This document shows, in pieces, positions 6,387 through 14,045 of a stretch of 26,223 nucleotides of DNA. The DNA is from CAUVKI01 sp963552605 (GTDB lineage: Bacteria > Bacillota > Clostridia > Tissierellales > Peptoniphilaceae). Below the pieces are notes generated by a model, which worked only from the letters and a program-made list of their open reading frames with translations, did not search any database and was not told the DNA's origin. The stretch lies in NCBI GenBank assembly GCA_963552605.1, contig CAUVKI010000025.1, forward strand, positions 1 through 26,223, read 5' to 3'. Every line of letters begins with the position of its first letter. Within the stretch, counting starts at the first letter, position 1. The position numbers and the translations under genes are program-made.

Positions 6387-7454
6387 TTAGCAATCCGCCT
6401 TGAAGAATGCGGGAAGAACTTTTTCCATAGCTCTCTTTGAACCGGTGGAAATTCTTATATAATCTTTAATAACCGGATTTGAGTAGGTGTGAACCAATAT
6501 TTTTTGCTCCTTAAGCTCCTCGAAAACCTCTTTTGGAGCTTTTTTTGTTTTTACCAAAAGATAGTTTCCATTACTTTCGGGAACGACGTATCCCCTTTTC
6601 TCAAGCTCCCCAAGAGCATAACCTTTGCCCTCTTTCTCGCTCTCAACCATTCTCTCAATAATATCCTTTCTATCCAAAAGTCTTTCCGCAAAGAGCAAAG
6701 CAAAAGCATTTGCATCAAAACTAAGCTTTGCTTGATTTAAGTGCTTTATCAAAGAAGGATTTCCTATAACAACTCCCAAACGACAACCGGCCATAGAAAA
6801 GAATTTTGAAAAGGTTCTAAGTATGAGAACATTATCAAACTCTTCCGCCAAGCTCAGAAAAGAATCGGGGTAAAAATAATGATATGCTTCGTCAATTACT
6901 ACAAGCGCATTCACCTCTCCGGCTTTTGAAATTGCAAGCCTCACCTGCTCTTCGGTGTAGACATTTCCGATCGGCATATTGGGATTTAGCATAGAAACTA
7001 TCCTTGTGTTCTCGTCTATTGACGACAGAAGCTTTTGAAAATCAAAAGAGAGATCTTTTTCATACTCCACCGCTTTATAATTTAGCCCCAAAATCGAACA
7101 GTGAATTCTATACATCTCAAAAGAGGGAGAAACTCCCACCACGTCTTTTCCACGTTCTCCGAAACTTTCCAGTATATAACGAATAGCCATATCCGAACCG
7201 TTTGTCGCGGAAATATTTTCCTCTCCCACTCCCAAAAGCTCAGCATACTTTTTTATAAATCCCCTGGGCTCGGGATACATAGCCAAAAACTTCGGCGTAA
7301 CCTCGGTAAGCACGGCATCTACAAAATCCTTCGGAAGCCCCTCGGGGTTTTCATTCATATCAAATCTTTCATACTCACATCTCCCCTGCATCGGAAAAAC
7401 CCGAGGGGTATTTTTTATATCCTCATTCAAGTAATACTTCAATTCTTGTTCCAT
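6387..7454 (-). CDS. HisC-like PLP-dependent aminotransferase (fold type I)
   Basis: 355 residues, related to histidinol-phosphate aminotransferase and threonine-phosphate decarboxylase. Visible features are NPNMPIG (157-163, replacing the usual NPNNPTG), VIDEAYHYF with D188 and Y191 for the cofactor ring, RTFSKFFSMAG with the Schiff-base lysine K217, and YIRISTG carrying the carboxylate-binding arginine near the end. The start codon overlaps the stop of the upstream TPR/phosphohydrolase gene (TGATG), so the two are translationally coupled, with GGAGAG about 7 nt upstream. A GTG one codon earlier is possible. No other histidine or cobalamin genes are nearby, so the real substrate is probably something linked to the upstream enzyme, perhaps an amino- or phospho-compound. 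That last point is inference. Confidence 0.85.
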   Translation of the reverse strand: MEQELKYYLNEDIKNTPRVFPMQGRCEYERFDMNENPEGLPKDFVDAVLTEVTPKFLAMYPEPRGFIKKYAELLGVGEENISATNGSDMAIRYILESFGERGKDVVGVSPSFEMYRIHCSILGLNYKAVEYEKDLSFDFQKLLSSIDENTRIVSMLNPNMPIGNVYTEEQVRLAISKAGEVNALVVIDEAYHYFYPDSFLSLAEEFDNVLILRTFSKFFSMAGCRLGVVIGNPSLIKHLNQAKLSFDANAFALLFAERLLDRKDIIERMVESEKEGKGYALGELEKRGYVVPESNGNYLLVKTKKAPKEVFEELKEQKILVHTYSNPVIKDYIRISTGSKRAMEKVLPAFFKADC

Positions 7455-9433
7455 CACTCATCTCTCCAAATTCTGAAATGTTTCATATGCTCAAAGACAA
7501 ACTGAAGATATTTTTTAAACTTCTCCTCGTCCTTTATCTCCTCCTTGGAATGGTTCATAAGCTTTGCGGTATACCTGTCCAAGGGAATTCTGCCGTCAAC
7601 CATAGCAACATCCTGTGTCTCAAAGGTGAAGTAATCTTCTTCATTTCTGAGGGCAACTCTATAAGGACGATCGGGGTGAAGCGACTCGGATACAGTGAAG
7701 TCCCTCTTTTTCTCCCCGCCCAAAAACACAGGCAGTACACCCTCTTTATCCGAGAGATCCGCTCCCAAATTCGCTTCTTTATTGAGTATGTTCAGGTAAT
7801 CCACGGCAGAAATATATTCCTCGCAAACTCCGCTTTTTGAAATTCCCTTAATCAAAAGCGGCACCTTGGTTCGCTTATCATCAAGGAAGAAGTCGTCATC
7901 TTCCACCAAATACCCTTGCCCGTGATCGGAAATCAAAGAGACTATTATCTCGTCCTCAGCATAATTTTCATTCAAATAATCATAAAGCTCTTTAAGCTTT
8001 CTATCTAAGAAACGCATTTGCTCCATATACTTCGCTTCTTTCTTCGCATCTCTCGCAGTCAGCACGGAAGTAGTCATACTCGCATCGGTTCTCTCAAGAT
8101 CATCCAAGGATAGTTTGCTGTGCACTGAGCAGGGAAGCTTATATCCGTCCGCTATATCGTGAAGCTCGTCAAAAGTAATCATCATATATTGATTCGTCCC
8201 CTTGAAAAGCTCCAAATTTTCCTTAGTCTCCGCAATAATATCGGAAGCGTCTGAAAATCTGGTATACTTTCCATAGACATAGCGATAAAAACCTCGAATA
8301 TATCCATAGTCGGGATTTGTTCTCCAATCCCCGTCAATCTTGCTGCAAAGATAGCCCGCATCGGAGAAGATCTCTCCCAAGGTCTTTGTGTCCGTCGGAA
8401 GGAACCAATTTACTGTGGAAAATAATTTATGCTGAGTGGTATAAAGCCCTGTGAAGTATGAAGCCATTGAAGGGTATGTCCACTCGCCGGTTGAATAACA
8501 GTTTTTGAAATATAAAGCATTGGAGAAAAATCGAGCAGTGTTTGGCATATACTCCTCAAATCCGTACTTCTCAAGCATACTTTGAGAAAGTCCGTCCGTA
8601 AATATAGTCAAGATAAGCTTTTTCTTGGTCTTATTATAAACAAGCGGTACAGGTTCTCCGATTATGGCACCTGACCTAATCTCGGCATCTCTATCAAAAC
8701 GATACCAATGAAAAACGCTCGGATCTTGAAGGCACTGATAAGTCTTTCCGCTCCTTATTATCAATTCTCTCCCCGCAGTAATGATAGGCACAAGAGTTGG
8801 AGTTTTTACGGAAATCTTATTGGAATTTTTGGAAAAAAGCTTTACCACCTCCACTTTTCTCGGGTCTTCCACGCTACGATTACCTATTCTGAAATAATCT
8901 CCCACAAAGTAATCCGCATTGTAGCGAAGAAAATCTCCAAGATAATTTTTTTTATTTAAAGCCCAAGGGTGCACTGAATATGCTCCGAAGTTGTCGTCCA
9001 TCTCCCGATTGAATTTTAAAATCCTATTTTTGATTTCCTCAGTTTGCTCAAGCTCGTTAATCTTAGCAATCATATTCTCAAAACTTTTTTTAAGCTCCGG
9101 CAGAAATTTCCGATTGTCTTCCAAACCCTTTACTCCTAAATTTGCCACAGAAGCGAGAAAAAGATATTTTTCCGCCGCTTCAAAATACCTGTCGGTGCTT
9201 TCATATAAAAAACCTAAGTTATAATTTATATCGCAGTTATAAGGATTTATGGAGTGGGCTTTTTTAAAGATATCTTCCGCTCTTTCATAATCTCCCTGAA
9301 AGAAGCAGTAAGTTCCTTTCATAGAGAAAAGATCGAAATCATCGGGATACTTTTTCTCATACTCCCCGATCATTTCCTCTACGCCCGAAATATCTCCCTT
9401 TTCAAGCTTCTCACAGATTTTCGTCTTTAACAT
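7454..9433 (-). CDS. TPR protein fused to an alkaline-phosphatase-superfamily (sulfatase-like) enzyme
   Basis: 659 residues. The N-terminal ~110 residues are tetratricopeptide repeats (GDYERAEDIFKKAHSINP and the following unit). The C-terminal part is a sulfatase-fold metallohydrolase: metal-binding D280 in TIFTDG, then WTYPSMASYFTGLY, then FDELHD and SDHGQG (D503, H504). In sulfatases the nucleophile lies in C-x-P-S-R. Here the same place reads T319-Y-P-S, so the formylglycine cysteine is a threonine, as in phosphoethanolamine transferase or phosphodiesterase relatives. It should therefore act on phosphate esters and not sulfate esters. There is no signal peptide or membrane segment, so it is probably cytoplasmic. 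The start is ATG 9433 after AAAGGA. It is coupled by overlap to the HisC-like gene. Confidence 0.82.
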   Translation of the reverse strand: MLKTKICEKLEKGDISGVEEMIGEYEKKYPDDFDLFSMKGTYCFFQGDYERAEDIFKKAHSINPYNCDINYNLGFLYESTDRYFEAAEKYLFLASVANLGVKGLEDNRKFLPELKKSFENMIAKINELEQTEEIKNRILKFNREMDDNFGAYSVHPWALNKKNYLGDFLRYNADYFVGDYFRIGNRSVEDPRKVEVVKLFSKNSNKISVKTPTLVPIITAGRELIIRSGKTYQCLQDPSVFHWYRFDRDAEIRSGAIIGEPVPLVYNKTKKKLILTIFTDGLSQSMLEKYGFEEYMPNTARFFSNALYFKNCYSTGEWTYPSMASYFTGLYTTQHKLFSTVNWFLPTDTKTLGEIFSDAGYLCSKIDGDWRTNPDYGYIRGFYRYVYGKYTRFSDASDIIAETKENLELFKGTNQYMMITFDELHDIADGYKLPCSVHSKLSLDDLERTDASMTTSVLTARDAKKEAKYMEQMRFLDRKLKELYDYLNENYAEDEIIVSLISDHGQGYLVEDDDFFLDDKRTKVPLLIKGISKSGVCEEYISAVDYLNILNKEANLGADLSDKEGVLPVFLGGEKKRDFTVSESLHPDRPYRVALRNEEDYFTFETQDVAMVDGRIPLDRYTAKLMNHSKEEIKDEEKFKKYLQFVFEHMKHFRIWRDE

Positions 9434-9469
9434 ATAACTTATCCTTTCTATTCCATTACGGTTTTCTCC

Positions 9470-9724
9470 TTAATAAAGAGCCTTAACCTCTTCCATTGGA
9501 AGCCGAGTTGCCGCAACTATTCCCTCAAACGAAAAACCCAAAGTGATCAATTGCTTTGCTATCTCAATTGCACTTTCCTTTTTGCCTCTTTCAATTCCTT
9601 TCTCAATTCCTCTTTCAATTCCTTTCTCAATTCCCTCTGCAAAACCTTCTCTCTTGCCTTCCTCTTTTCCCTGTGATTTAAGCTGCTTAGCCAAAGCTCG
9701 CATTTCCTCGGTTACGAATTCCAT
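9470..9724 (-). CDS. Possible internal short Rpn protein (RpnS-like), within copy 1
   Basis: An in-frame ATG at 9724 is preceded on the minus strand by AAAGGGAGG, 11 nt away, and by a second weak site AGGGAG, 2 nt away. The 84-residue product would be the C-terminal domain: MEFVTEEMRALAKQL, the EKG/ERG repeats and the end. In E. coli the Rpn C-terminal domain is made separately from an internal start and blocks the full-length nuclease. Here this is inferred from the ribosome-site sequence alone. Confidence 0.35.
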   Translation of the reverse strand: MEFVTEEMRALAKQLKSQGKEEGKREGFAEGIEKGIERGIEKGIERGKKESAIEIAKQLITLGFSFEGIVAATRLPMEEVKALY

Positions 9725-10399
9725 AGCTCCCTTGTCCTCCCTTTCAGTAGAGTCCTTTATGAGTCTTACGGTTTCTCTAAAGACTTCGTTCTTCATCTTT
9801 TTGTAGTCCCTCATCAAGAAATCTTCCACCAGATCTTTAACTTCTCCCTCTTCCTTGGTGGCTGCGTTTACAAAAATTATCGTCTGTCTGTCTTTGAATA
9901 CTTTGTGCGTGTCAGTGAACATTCTCTTGATTGTATAGACAGATTTGCCTTCTCCAAATGGATCCTTTTCCATTATGAAGATGGTGTAGAATTCGTGGAT
10001 GTCTTTAAACTCAGTGCCTTTCTTTATTAGGTTTGCATCCGATACGGAGCAGATGTGTCTTGCTCTTAGAGGCAGCCATTCATCTGATTCTCTCTGTATC
10101 TCTATCACTATTCGCTTTCCGTCCTCGGTTGTCGCTAGGACATCTACTATTGCCAATCTTCCTCCGGCATTATCCATATTATACTGAGTCAAACTTTCTA
10201 TTACTCTTATTTGCTGTTTCAGGATGATGTTTACCAAAACCTCCACGCATCTTGGATTTTTAAAGACCCACCTTGCAAGAATGTCGTCTATGACCCTGGA
10301 AGTCAAAATAAGATTTTTCCCCACCCTTATCAGAGTTGCTTTCGATATTTTTATCGTGACTTTCCTCGGTTTATTTGCGTTGTTTTTATTTATCTTCAT
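9470..10399 (-). CDS. Rpn-family PD-(D/E)XK nuclease (recombination-promoting nuclease/putative transposase), copy 1
   Basis: 309 residues. The catalytic core shows D86 in AIVDVLA and E100-I-Q102 in VIEIQRE, the PD-(D/E)XK pattern with Q in place of K that is common in this family. RARHICSVSDANL and FYTIFIMEKDPFGEGK follow. The C-terminal tail has short EKGIERG repeats and ends in a small helical domain. Family members are DNA endonucleases, with E. coli Rpn proteins promoting RecA-independent recombination. The start is ATG 10399 with AGGAAG upstream. About 58% of residues match copy 2 by eye over the core. An internal ribosome site and ATG at 9724 could yield the C-terminal domain alone. 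Confidence 0.88.
   Translation of the reverse strand: MKINKNNANKPRKVTIKISKATLIRVGKNLILTSRVIDDILARWVFKNPRCVEVLVNIILKQQIRVIESLTQYNMDNAGGRLAIVDVLATTEDGKRIVIEIQRESDEWLPLRARHICSVSDANLIKKGTEFKDIHEFYTIFIMEKDPFGEGKSVYTIKRMFTDTHKVFKDRQTIIFVNAATKEEGEVKDLVEDFLMRDYKKMKNEVFRETVRLIKDSTEREDKGAMEFVTEEMRALAKQLKSQGKEEGKREGFAEGIEKGIERGIEKGIERGKKESAIEIAKQLITLGFSFEGIVAATRLPMEEVKALY
9585..9636 (-). repeat. Four 12-bp tandem units coding for EKGIERG repeats
   Basis: Near-identical 12-mers (TTTCTCAATTCC alternating with TCTTTCAATTCC) code for alternating IEKG and IERG units in the nuclease tail. The unit is a multiple of three, so copy-number change would keep the frame. Confidence 0.8.
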
Positions 10400-10490
10400 A
10401 TCTTCTTCCTAACTATCGCGTATTCCTACGAGATATAAAATAAGTCTGCTTTTGTCTTTTTCATAATATTGCTTCTTTTTTAAGACAAGC

Positions 10491-10802
10491 TTAAGGAGAA
10501 ATTCCCCCTGTAATCATTTCAATTGCAGGCATAAGGTCATTATTGTCCTCTATCCGGAGCATACGAATATCCTCCACACCGGCGGAAAACCAAGGAAATT
10601 TTCTTGCGAGTTCCAGCACGGAGAGAACGCATTTCACTGCGTCCACTTTCTCGACATCTCCAAAGTATATCGAGCCCTGTTGTCTTGAAAATCCATACTT
10701 ACCTAACACTCTTTTGATGTCGGAATAAGCGTTGGTGTAAGTTGTAGCCCCATAGGTTTTGGAAAGGGTGTCCTGTTCCAAATCAAATGCTATTGCGTAC
10801 AT
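10491..10802 (-). CDS. vapD: VapD-family endoribonuclease (Cas2-like fold)
   Basis: 103 residues beginning MYAIAFDL, with GFSRQQGSIYFG and FPWFSAGVEDIRMLRIED, matching the VapD family (H. pylori and H. influenzae VapD). These are small ferredoxin-fold ribonucleases related to Cas2, with a catalytic aspartate near the N-terminus (here D7). I chose ATG 10802 because GGGAG lies 8 nt upstream and the family begins MYA. The ATG at 10808 is only 2 nt from that site. No companion antitoxin frame like vapX is adjacent. The gene lies between two Rpn nuclease paralogues on the same strand, 54 bp from the one upstream and 91 bp from the one downstream. Its ends are well defined but function in this host is inferred. 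Confidence 0.88.
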   Translation of the reverse strand: MYAIAFDLEQDTLSKTYGATTYTNAYSDIKRVLGKYGFSRQQGSIYFGDVEKVDAVKCVLSVLELARKFPWFSAGVEDIRMLRIEDNNDLMPAIEMITGGISP

Positions 10803-10856
10803 ATCCATTTCTCCCTGAAATTTATAGAATATTTAGTATAAAGTATAGCCTTTCTT

Positions 10857-11159
10857 TTAGATCGACAATTTAAGTTCGCTTACCTTTTCCCTTGAAAGCC
10901 CCGTGCCTCTCGCCACATCTTCAACCGAAAATCCCATCTTCAGTAAGTTCATTGCCGATTGAAGGAAGCCTTCCTGTCTGCCTTCAAGTCTACCTTCAAG
11001 TCTGCCTTCCTGCCTGCCTTCAAGTCTACCTTTCTCAATTCCCTCGGCAATACCTTTCTCAATTCCCTCGGCAATACCTTTCTCAATTCCTTCTTCCTTT
11101 CCCTGCTCCTTAAGCTGTTTGGCTAATTCTTTCATCTCCTTCGTTATAAACTTCATCAT
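10857..11159 (-). CDS. Possible internal short Rpn protein (RpnS-like), within copy 2
   Basis: Tandem in-frame ATG codons at 11159 and 11156 are preceded by AAAGGGAGG, with 8 nt between GGAGG and the first ATG, which is ideal spacing. The 100-residue product would begin MMKFITKEMKELAKQL and include all tail repeats. The equivalent site exists in copy 1. This is a candidate gene-within-gene antitoxin. The underlying residues (EREDKG) are conserved between the two proteins, so protein constraint alone could explain the site. Confidence 0.4.
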   Translation of the reverse strand: MMKFITKEMKELAKQLKEQGKEEGIEKGIAEGIEKGIAEGIEKGRLEGRQEGRLEGRLEGRQEGFLQSAMNLLKMGFSVEDVARGTGLSREKVSELKLSI

Positions 11160-11834
11160 TCCTTTATCCTCCCTTTCAGCTGAAGCTTTTATAAGCCTCA
11201 TAGTTTCTCTAAAGACTTCGTTCTTCATTTTCCTATAATCTCTCGTCAAAAAATCATCAAGCAGTTCCCCAAGTTCTCCTTCCTCCTTGGTTGCTCCGTT
11301 TACAAAGATTATCGTCTGTCGATCTTTGAATAACTTGTGCGTTTCATCGAAAGTTCTACGAACCGTATAGATGGATTTTCCCTCTCCGAACGGATCCTTT
11401 TCCATTATAAAGATGGTGTAGAACTCGTATATGTCTTTAAATTTTGTTCCGCTCTTTATTAAATTGGCGTCCGATACGGAGCATATATGCCTTGCTCTTA
11501 AAGGCAGCCATTTATCCGACACTCTTTGAATTTCTACCACGATTACCTTTCCATCTTCGGTTTTCGCCAACACATCTACTATTGCGGATCTTCCTTGAGC
11601 ATTATTCATATTATACTGGGTTAAACTCTCAACCACCTTTATTTGTTGTTTCAGAACGGTGTTTACCAAAATCTCTACACATCTCGGATCTTTGAAAAAC
11701 TGTTTGGCAAACATATCATCCATAATCCTAAGAGTTAGAAAAAGTTTTTTCCCTACTTCCCTAAGAGCTGCCTCCGATATTTTTACTGTGGTCTTATTAA
11801 ATTTACTCCCGGCGTTCTTCTTATTTCTTTTCAT
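10857..11834 (-). CDS. Rpn-family PD-(D/E)XK nuclease, copy 2
   Basis: 325-residue paralogue of the 9470-10399 product. Catalytic residues are D87 (AIVDVLA) and E101-I-Q103 (VVEIQRV). The conserved blocks KQQIKVVESLTQYNM, RARHICSVSDANL and FYTIFIMEKDPFGEGK are shared with copy 1. The tail is longer, with IEKGIAEG units followed by RLEGRQEG units, and ends in an HTH-like segment GFSVEDVARGTGLS. The start is ATG 11834, with AGGGGAT upstream overlapping the end of the chemoreceptor gene. The frame is open back to 11888 but that part lies inside the receptor gene. The 10-bp gap to the receptor gene implies co-transcription. Confidence 0.88.
   Translation of the reverse strand: MKRNKKNAGSKFNKTTVKISEAALREVGKKLFLTLRIMDDMFAKQFFKDPRCVEILVNTVLKQQIKVVESLTQYNMNNAQGRSAIVDVLAKTEDGKVIVVEIQRVSDKWLPLRARHICSVSDANLIKSGTKFKDIYEFYTIFIMEKDPFGEGKSIYTVRRTFDETHKLFKDRQTIIFVNGATKEEGELGELLDDFLTRDYRKMKNEVFRETMRLIKASAEREDKGMMKFITKEMKELAKQLKEQGKEEGIEKGIAEGIEKGIAEGIEKGRLEGRQEGRLEGRLEGRQEGFLQSAMNLLKMGFSVEDVARGTGLSREKVSELKLSI
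10969..11093 (-). repeat. In-frame tandem repeats in the Rpn copy 2 tail
   Basis: Two repeat types lie side by side. About five 12-bp units of the CCTTCAAGTCTG kind encode RLEG/RQEG, and about two and a half 24-bp units of the kind ACCTTTCTCAATTCCCTCGG plus CAAT encode GIEKGIAE. All are multiples of three bases. Confidence 0.8.
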
Positions 11835-11844
11835 AGTATATCCC

Positions 11845-13320
11845 CTATTCATTAAGCAATCTTTCGACTTCATCAAGGATATTGTCAAGGAAGGAGTTTA
11901 CATTTTTCATTCCCTCAAGCGTGGAATTTGCGGTGGAACGGGTTTTCACCGCCGTATCGGTGAGGTCTCCCGCAAATTCATAGAAAGTTTCTATGCTTTT
12001 GGTAAGTTCTTCATTTGAAATTCGTATCTTATCCATAAGCTCCGTTTGTGAGGAAATCTCGTCTCCAAAAGTGTGAATGCTCTCGATTATGGTTTCAAAA
12101 CTCTGATTTGATTCCTGAATTAACTTCCCTTGCGAAACATTCACCTCTCCGAGCGCAGCGGCTGATTTCTGAGCCTTTTCAGTTTCGTCCTTTAGTTCAT
12201 CGAGGAGTTTTTCTATTTCAGCAGTGGCTTGTGAAGTATTTGCGGCAAGCCCCTGAATTTCGTAGGCAACTACGGCAAAACCTCTACCCGCATCTCCAGC
12301 CCTCGCAGCCTCTATGCTGGCATTAAGAGAGAGAAGTCGGGTTTGCTGTGCTATGCTGTTTATCAGCTCTATTATTGAATGAGCACGCTCCATTTTTTCG
12401 GCAAGAAGTCTCATAGTTTCATCGACGGAGTCATTGGATTGCTTCGTAAGCTCCGAGCTTTGAGAGAGCTTCTGCATCGTCTTTGTACCAAGCTCCGCAT
12501 CGCTCCTGGTTCTTTCAAAGCCCCTCTTGATATTTTTTGTAAGGTTCGAGGTTTCCTCAATCTTCGAGCCTATCAAATTGGTCATATCAAGCTGATTTTG
12601 AACCGATCTCGTGGCATTTTCCGCACCGTCCGAGATATCGTCCATTGAGTGTGTCACAAGAGCCGTCTGCTCGCTTACGTCTTTTACTTGCCGATCCAAA
12701 TGGTGTATATTTTCTGCTATAAGCTTGGAGCTCTCAAGAATGTTTTCGGTCAAAACTTTTTGTCTTGACTCCTTCTCCTCAATCTGTTCAATCTGAACCT
12801 GATTTATGGAGCGAACGGTTTTAGTTGAATAATAGGAAAAGACGCAAGCGAAAACAACTGTTACAAACTGAACCTCGTAACTCACAACTTCAATATCCGA
12901 AAGTTCAGAACTCCCCATAAACTTCAATGCTACATAGATTAAATTCGCCAAAATTACGGCACTCGCACCTCTGAAAATATAACCTATGTCTCCATACAGC
13001 GTCAAAACCACTACTATGGGAAAAATCTGCGCATAGGTATTAGGAGAGCTTGAAGTAAAGAGCATAAAAACATAAGCCAATCCGTATGAAACCGCTACTA
13101 TATGCCTTATTGCCGTACTTGACGGTTCTTTCCTGTAAAGAAACATCGAATATAGCCACGGAGCAATCAATGCGACGCTCAAAATCAAAAAATAAAGAAG
13201 TGATCTCGAACCCTTAACAAATTCAACAAAATAAAATAAAACTATCATGCAAATCACGGCAAGCCATAGCTGCATAAGCCGTTTATTTGCAAGTTCGATT
13301 TGTTTCTCCTCATAATTCAT
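11845..13320 (-). CDS. Methyl-accepting chemotaxis-type receptor, multi-pass
   Basis: 491 residues. The first ~180 contain about five or six hydrophobic segments with very short loops and no large extracellular ligand domain. A long coiled-coil signalling domain follows directly, without a recognisable HAMP. The signalling tip reads SIAQQTRLLSLNASIEAARA, followed by GRGFAVVA, the hairpin that contacts CheA and CheW in classical receptors. The start is ATG 13320, 11 nt after AGGAG. A GTG at 13332 is in frame but overlaps that site. No che or flagellar genes are visible, so it may sense through the membrane segments and feed a distant or non-motility pathway. It lies 17 bp after the lipoprotein gene and 10 bp before the nuclease gene. 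Confidence 0.88.
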   Translation of the reverse strand: MNYEEKQIELANKRLMQLWLAVICMIVLFYFVEFVKGSRSLLYFLILSVALIAPWLYSMFLYRKEPSSTAIRHIVAVSYGLAYVFMLFTSSSPNTYAQIFPIVVVLTLYGDIGYIFRGASAVILANLIYVALKFMGSSELSDIEVVSYEVQFVTVVFACVFSYYSTKTVRSINQVQIEQIEEKESRQKVLTENILESSKLIAENIHHLDRQVKDVSEQTALVTHSMDDISDGAENATRSVQNQLDMTNLIGSKIEETSNLTKNIKRGFERTRSDAELGTKTMQKLSQSSELTKQSNDSVDETMRLLAEKMERAHSIIELINSIAQQTRLLSLNASIEAARAGDAGRGFAVVAYEIQGLAANTSQATAEIEKLLDELKDETEKAQKSAAALGEVNVSQGKLIQESNQSFETIIESIHTFGDEISSQTELMDKIRISNEELTKSIETFYEFAGDLTDTAVKTRSTANSTLEGMKNVNSFLDNILDEVERLLNE

Positions 13321-13337
13321 TTTTCTTCTCACTCCTT

Positions 13338-14039
13338 TTATTTCTCGTCGGTGCTTTCGTCTCCTCTAGGGGCTTCAGAAGTTTTCGATTCCTCTTTTCC
13401 GTCCGCAGAATCTTCAGAAGCTTTCGGTTCTTCTTCATTTTCCTCGGGATTTTTTTCACTTCCGTACACTGCCGCCATTACATCTCCGGAGCGAAACAGT
13501 TTCCAATTGCCTTCATCATCTTTATCGAGTTCTCCTACGACTTTCACTGTAAACGACTCTACGGACTCCAAAGTTTCGTCCATAAGCTCATATACCCTTT
13601 TCATAACCTCATCTGATTCCATCTGAACTTGTTTTTGCTGACTCTCGACATAAACGGAAATCAGTGCTTGCTGAAAAGCTTCATTTACTTTTTTATTGGT
13701 GATTTCAATATCCACTGTCGCACTATCTCCGTCAACTTTCACATCTCCAATTTTCCAAGAGAGATTTTTAAGCAGCTTCTCAAAAAGTTTTATGTCGGCT
13801 TCTTCCGTGGGAATGTCATCATCTTCTCTGGGAGGGTTCTCTTCACCCTCGATCCTCGGAGCGACCCAAACTGAAACCGATTTCACTTTTTCAAAGTCAC
13901 AAGCCTTTATGGCACTGAAAAAATCTTCCGTAGCTTGGGTTATCTTTTCAGCGTCCGCATTTTTCTTTTCTCCCGAGCAAGCTGTCATAATCGCCATAAG
14001 GATAATCAACGCTGAGATAAGCAATTTTTTTATTTTCAT
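13338..14039 (-). CDS. Lipoprotein of unknown function
   Basis: 233 residues with a type II signal peptide (MKIKKLLISALIILMAIMTA, lipobox MTAC, acylated C21), so it is anchored to the outer face of the membrane. The mature part has a ~150-residue domain with a strand pattern resembling the NTF2-like/DUF4878 or DUF5105 type of small lipoprotein (KITQATEDFFSAIKACDFEKV; VKVDGDSATVDIEITN). A highly acidic, proline/serine-rich tail rich in EEEPKASED-like sequence follows. The start is ATG 14039 with AAAGG upstream. The 6-bp gap to the aminotransferase gene and 17-bp gap to the receptor gene suggest one operon, and perhaps a sensing partner for the receptor, which has no large extracellular domain of its own. 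Confidence 0.8.
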   Translation of the reverse strand: MKIKKLLISALIILMAIMTACSGEKKNADAEKITQATEDFFSAIKACDFEKVKSVSVWVAPRIEGEENPPREDDDIPTEEADIKLFEKLLKNLSWKIGDVKVDGDSATVDIEITNKKVNEAFQQALISVYVESQQKQVQMESDEVMKRVYELMDETLESVESFTVKVVGELDKDDEGNWKLFRSGDVMAAVYGSEKNPEENEEEPKASEDSADGKEESKTSEAPRGDESTDEK

Positions 14040-14045
14040 TTTACA

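Noticed and set aside
9585..11093. CRISPR-like array in the repeated stretches
   Set aside because: Units are 12 and 24 bp without spacers and encode in-frame protein repeats in the nuclease tails.
13287..13626. Two overlapping plus-strand frames of ~108 codons
   Set aside because: Antisense to the acidic, low-complexity tail of the lipoprotein gene. Such tails produce long open frames by composition.
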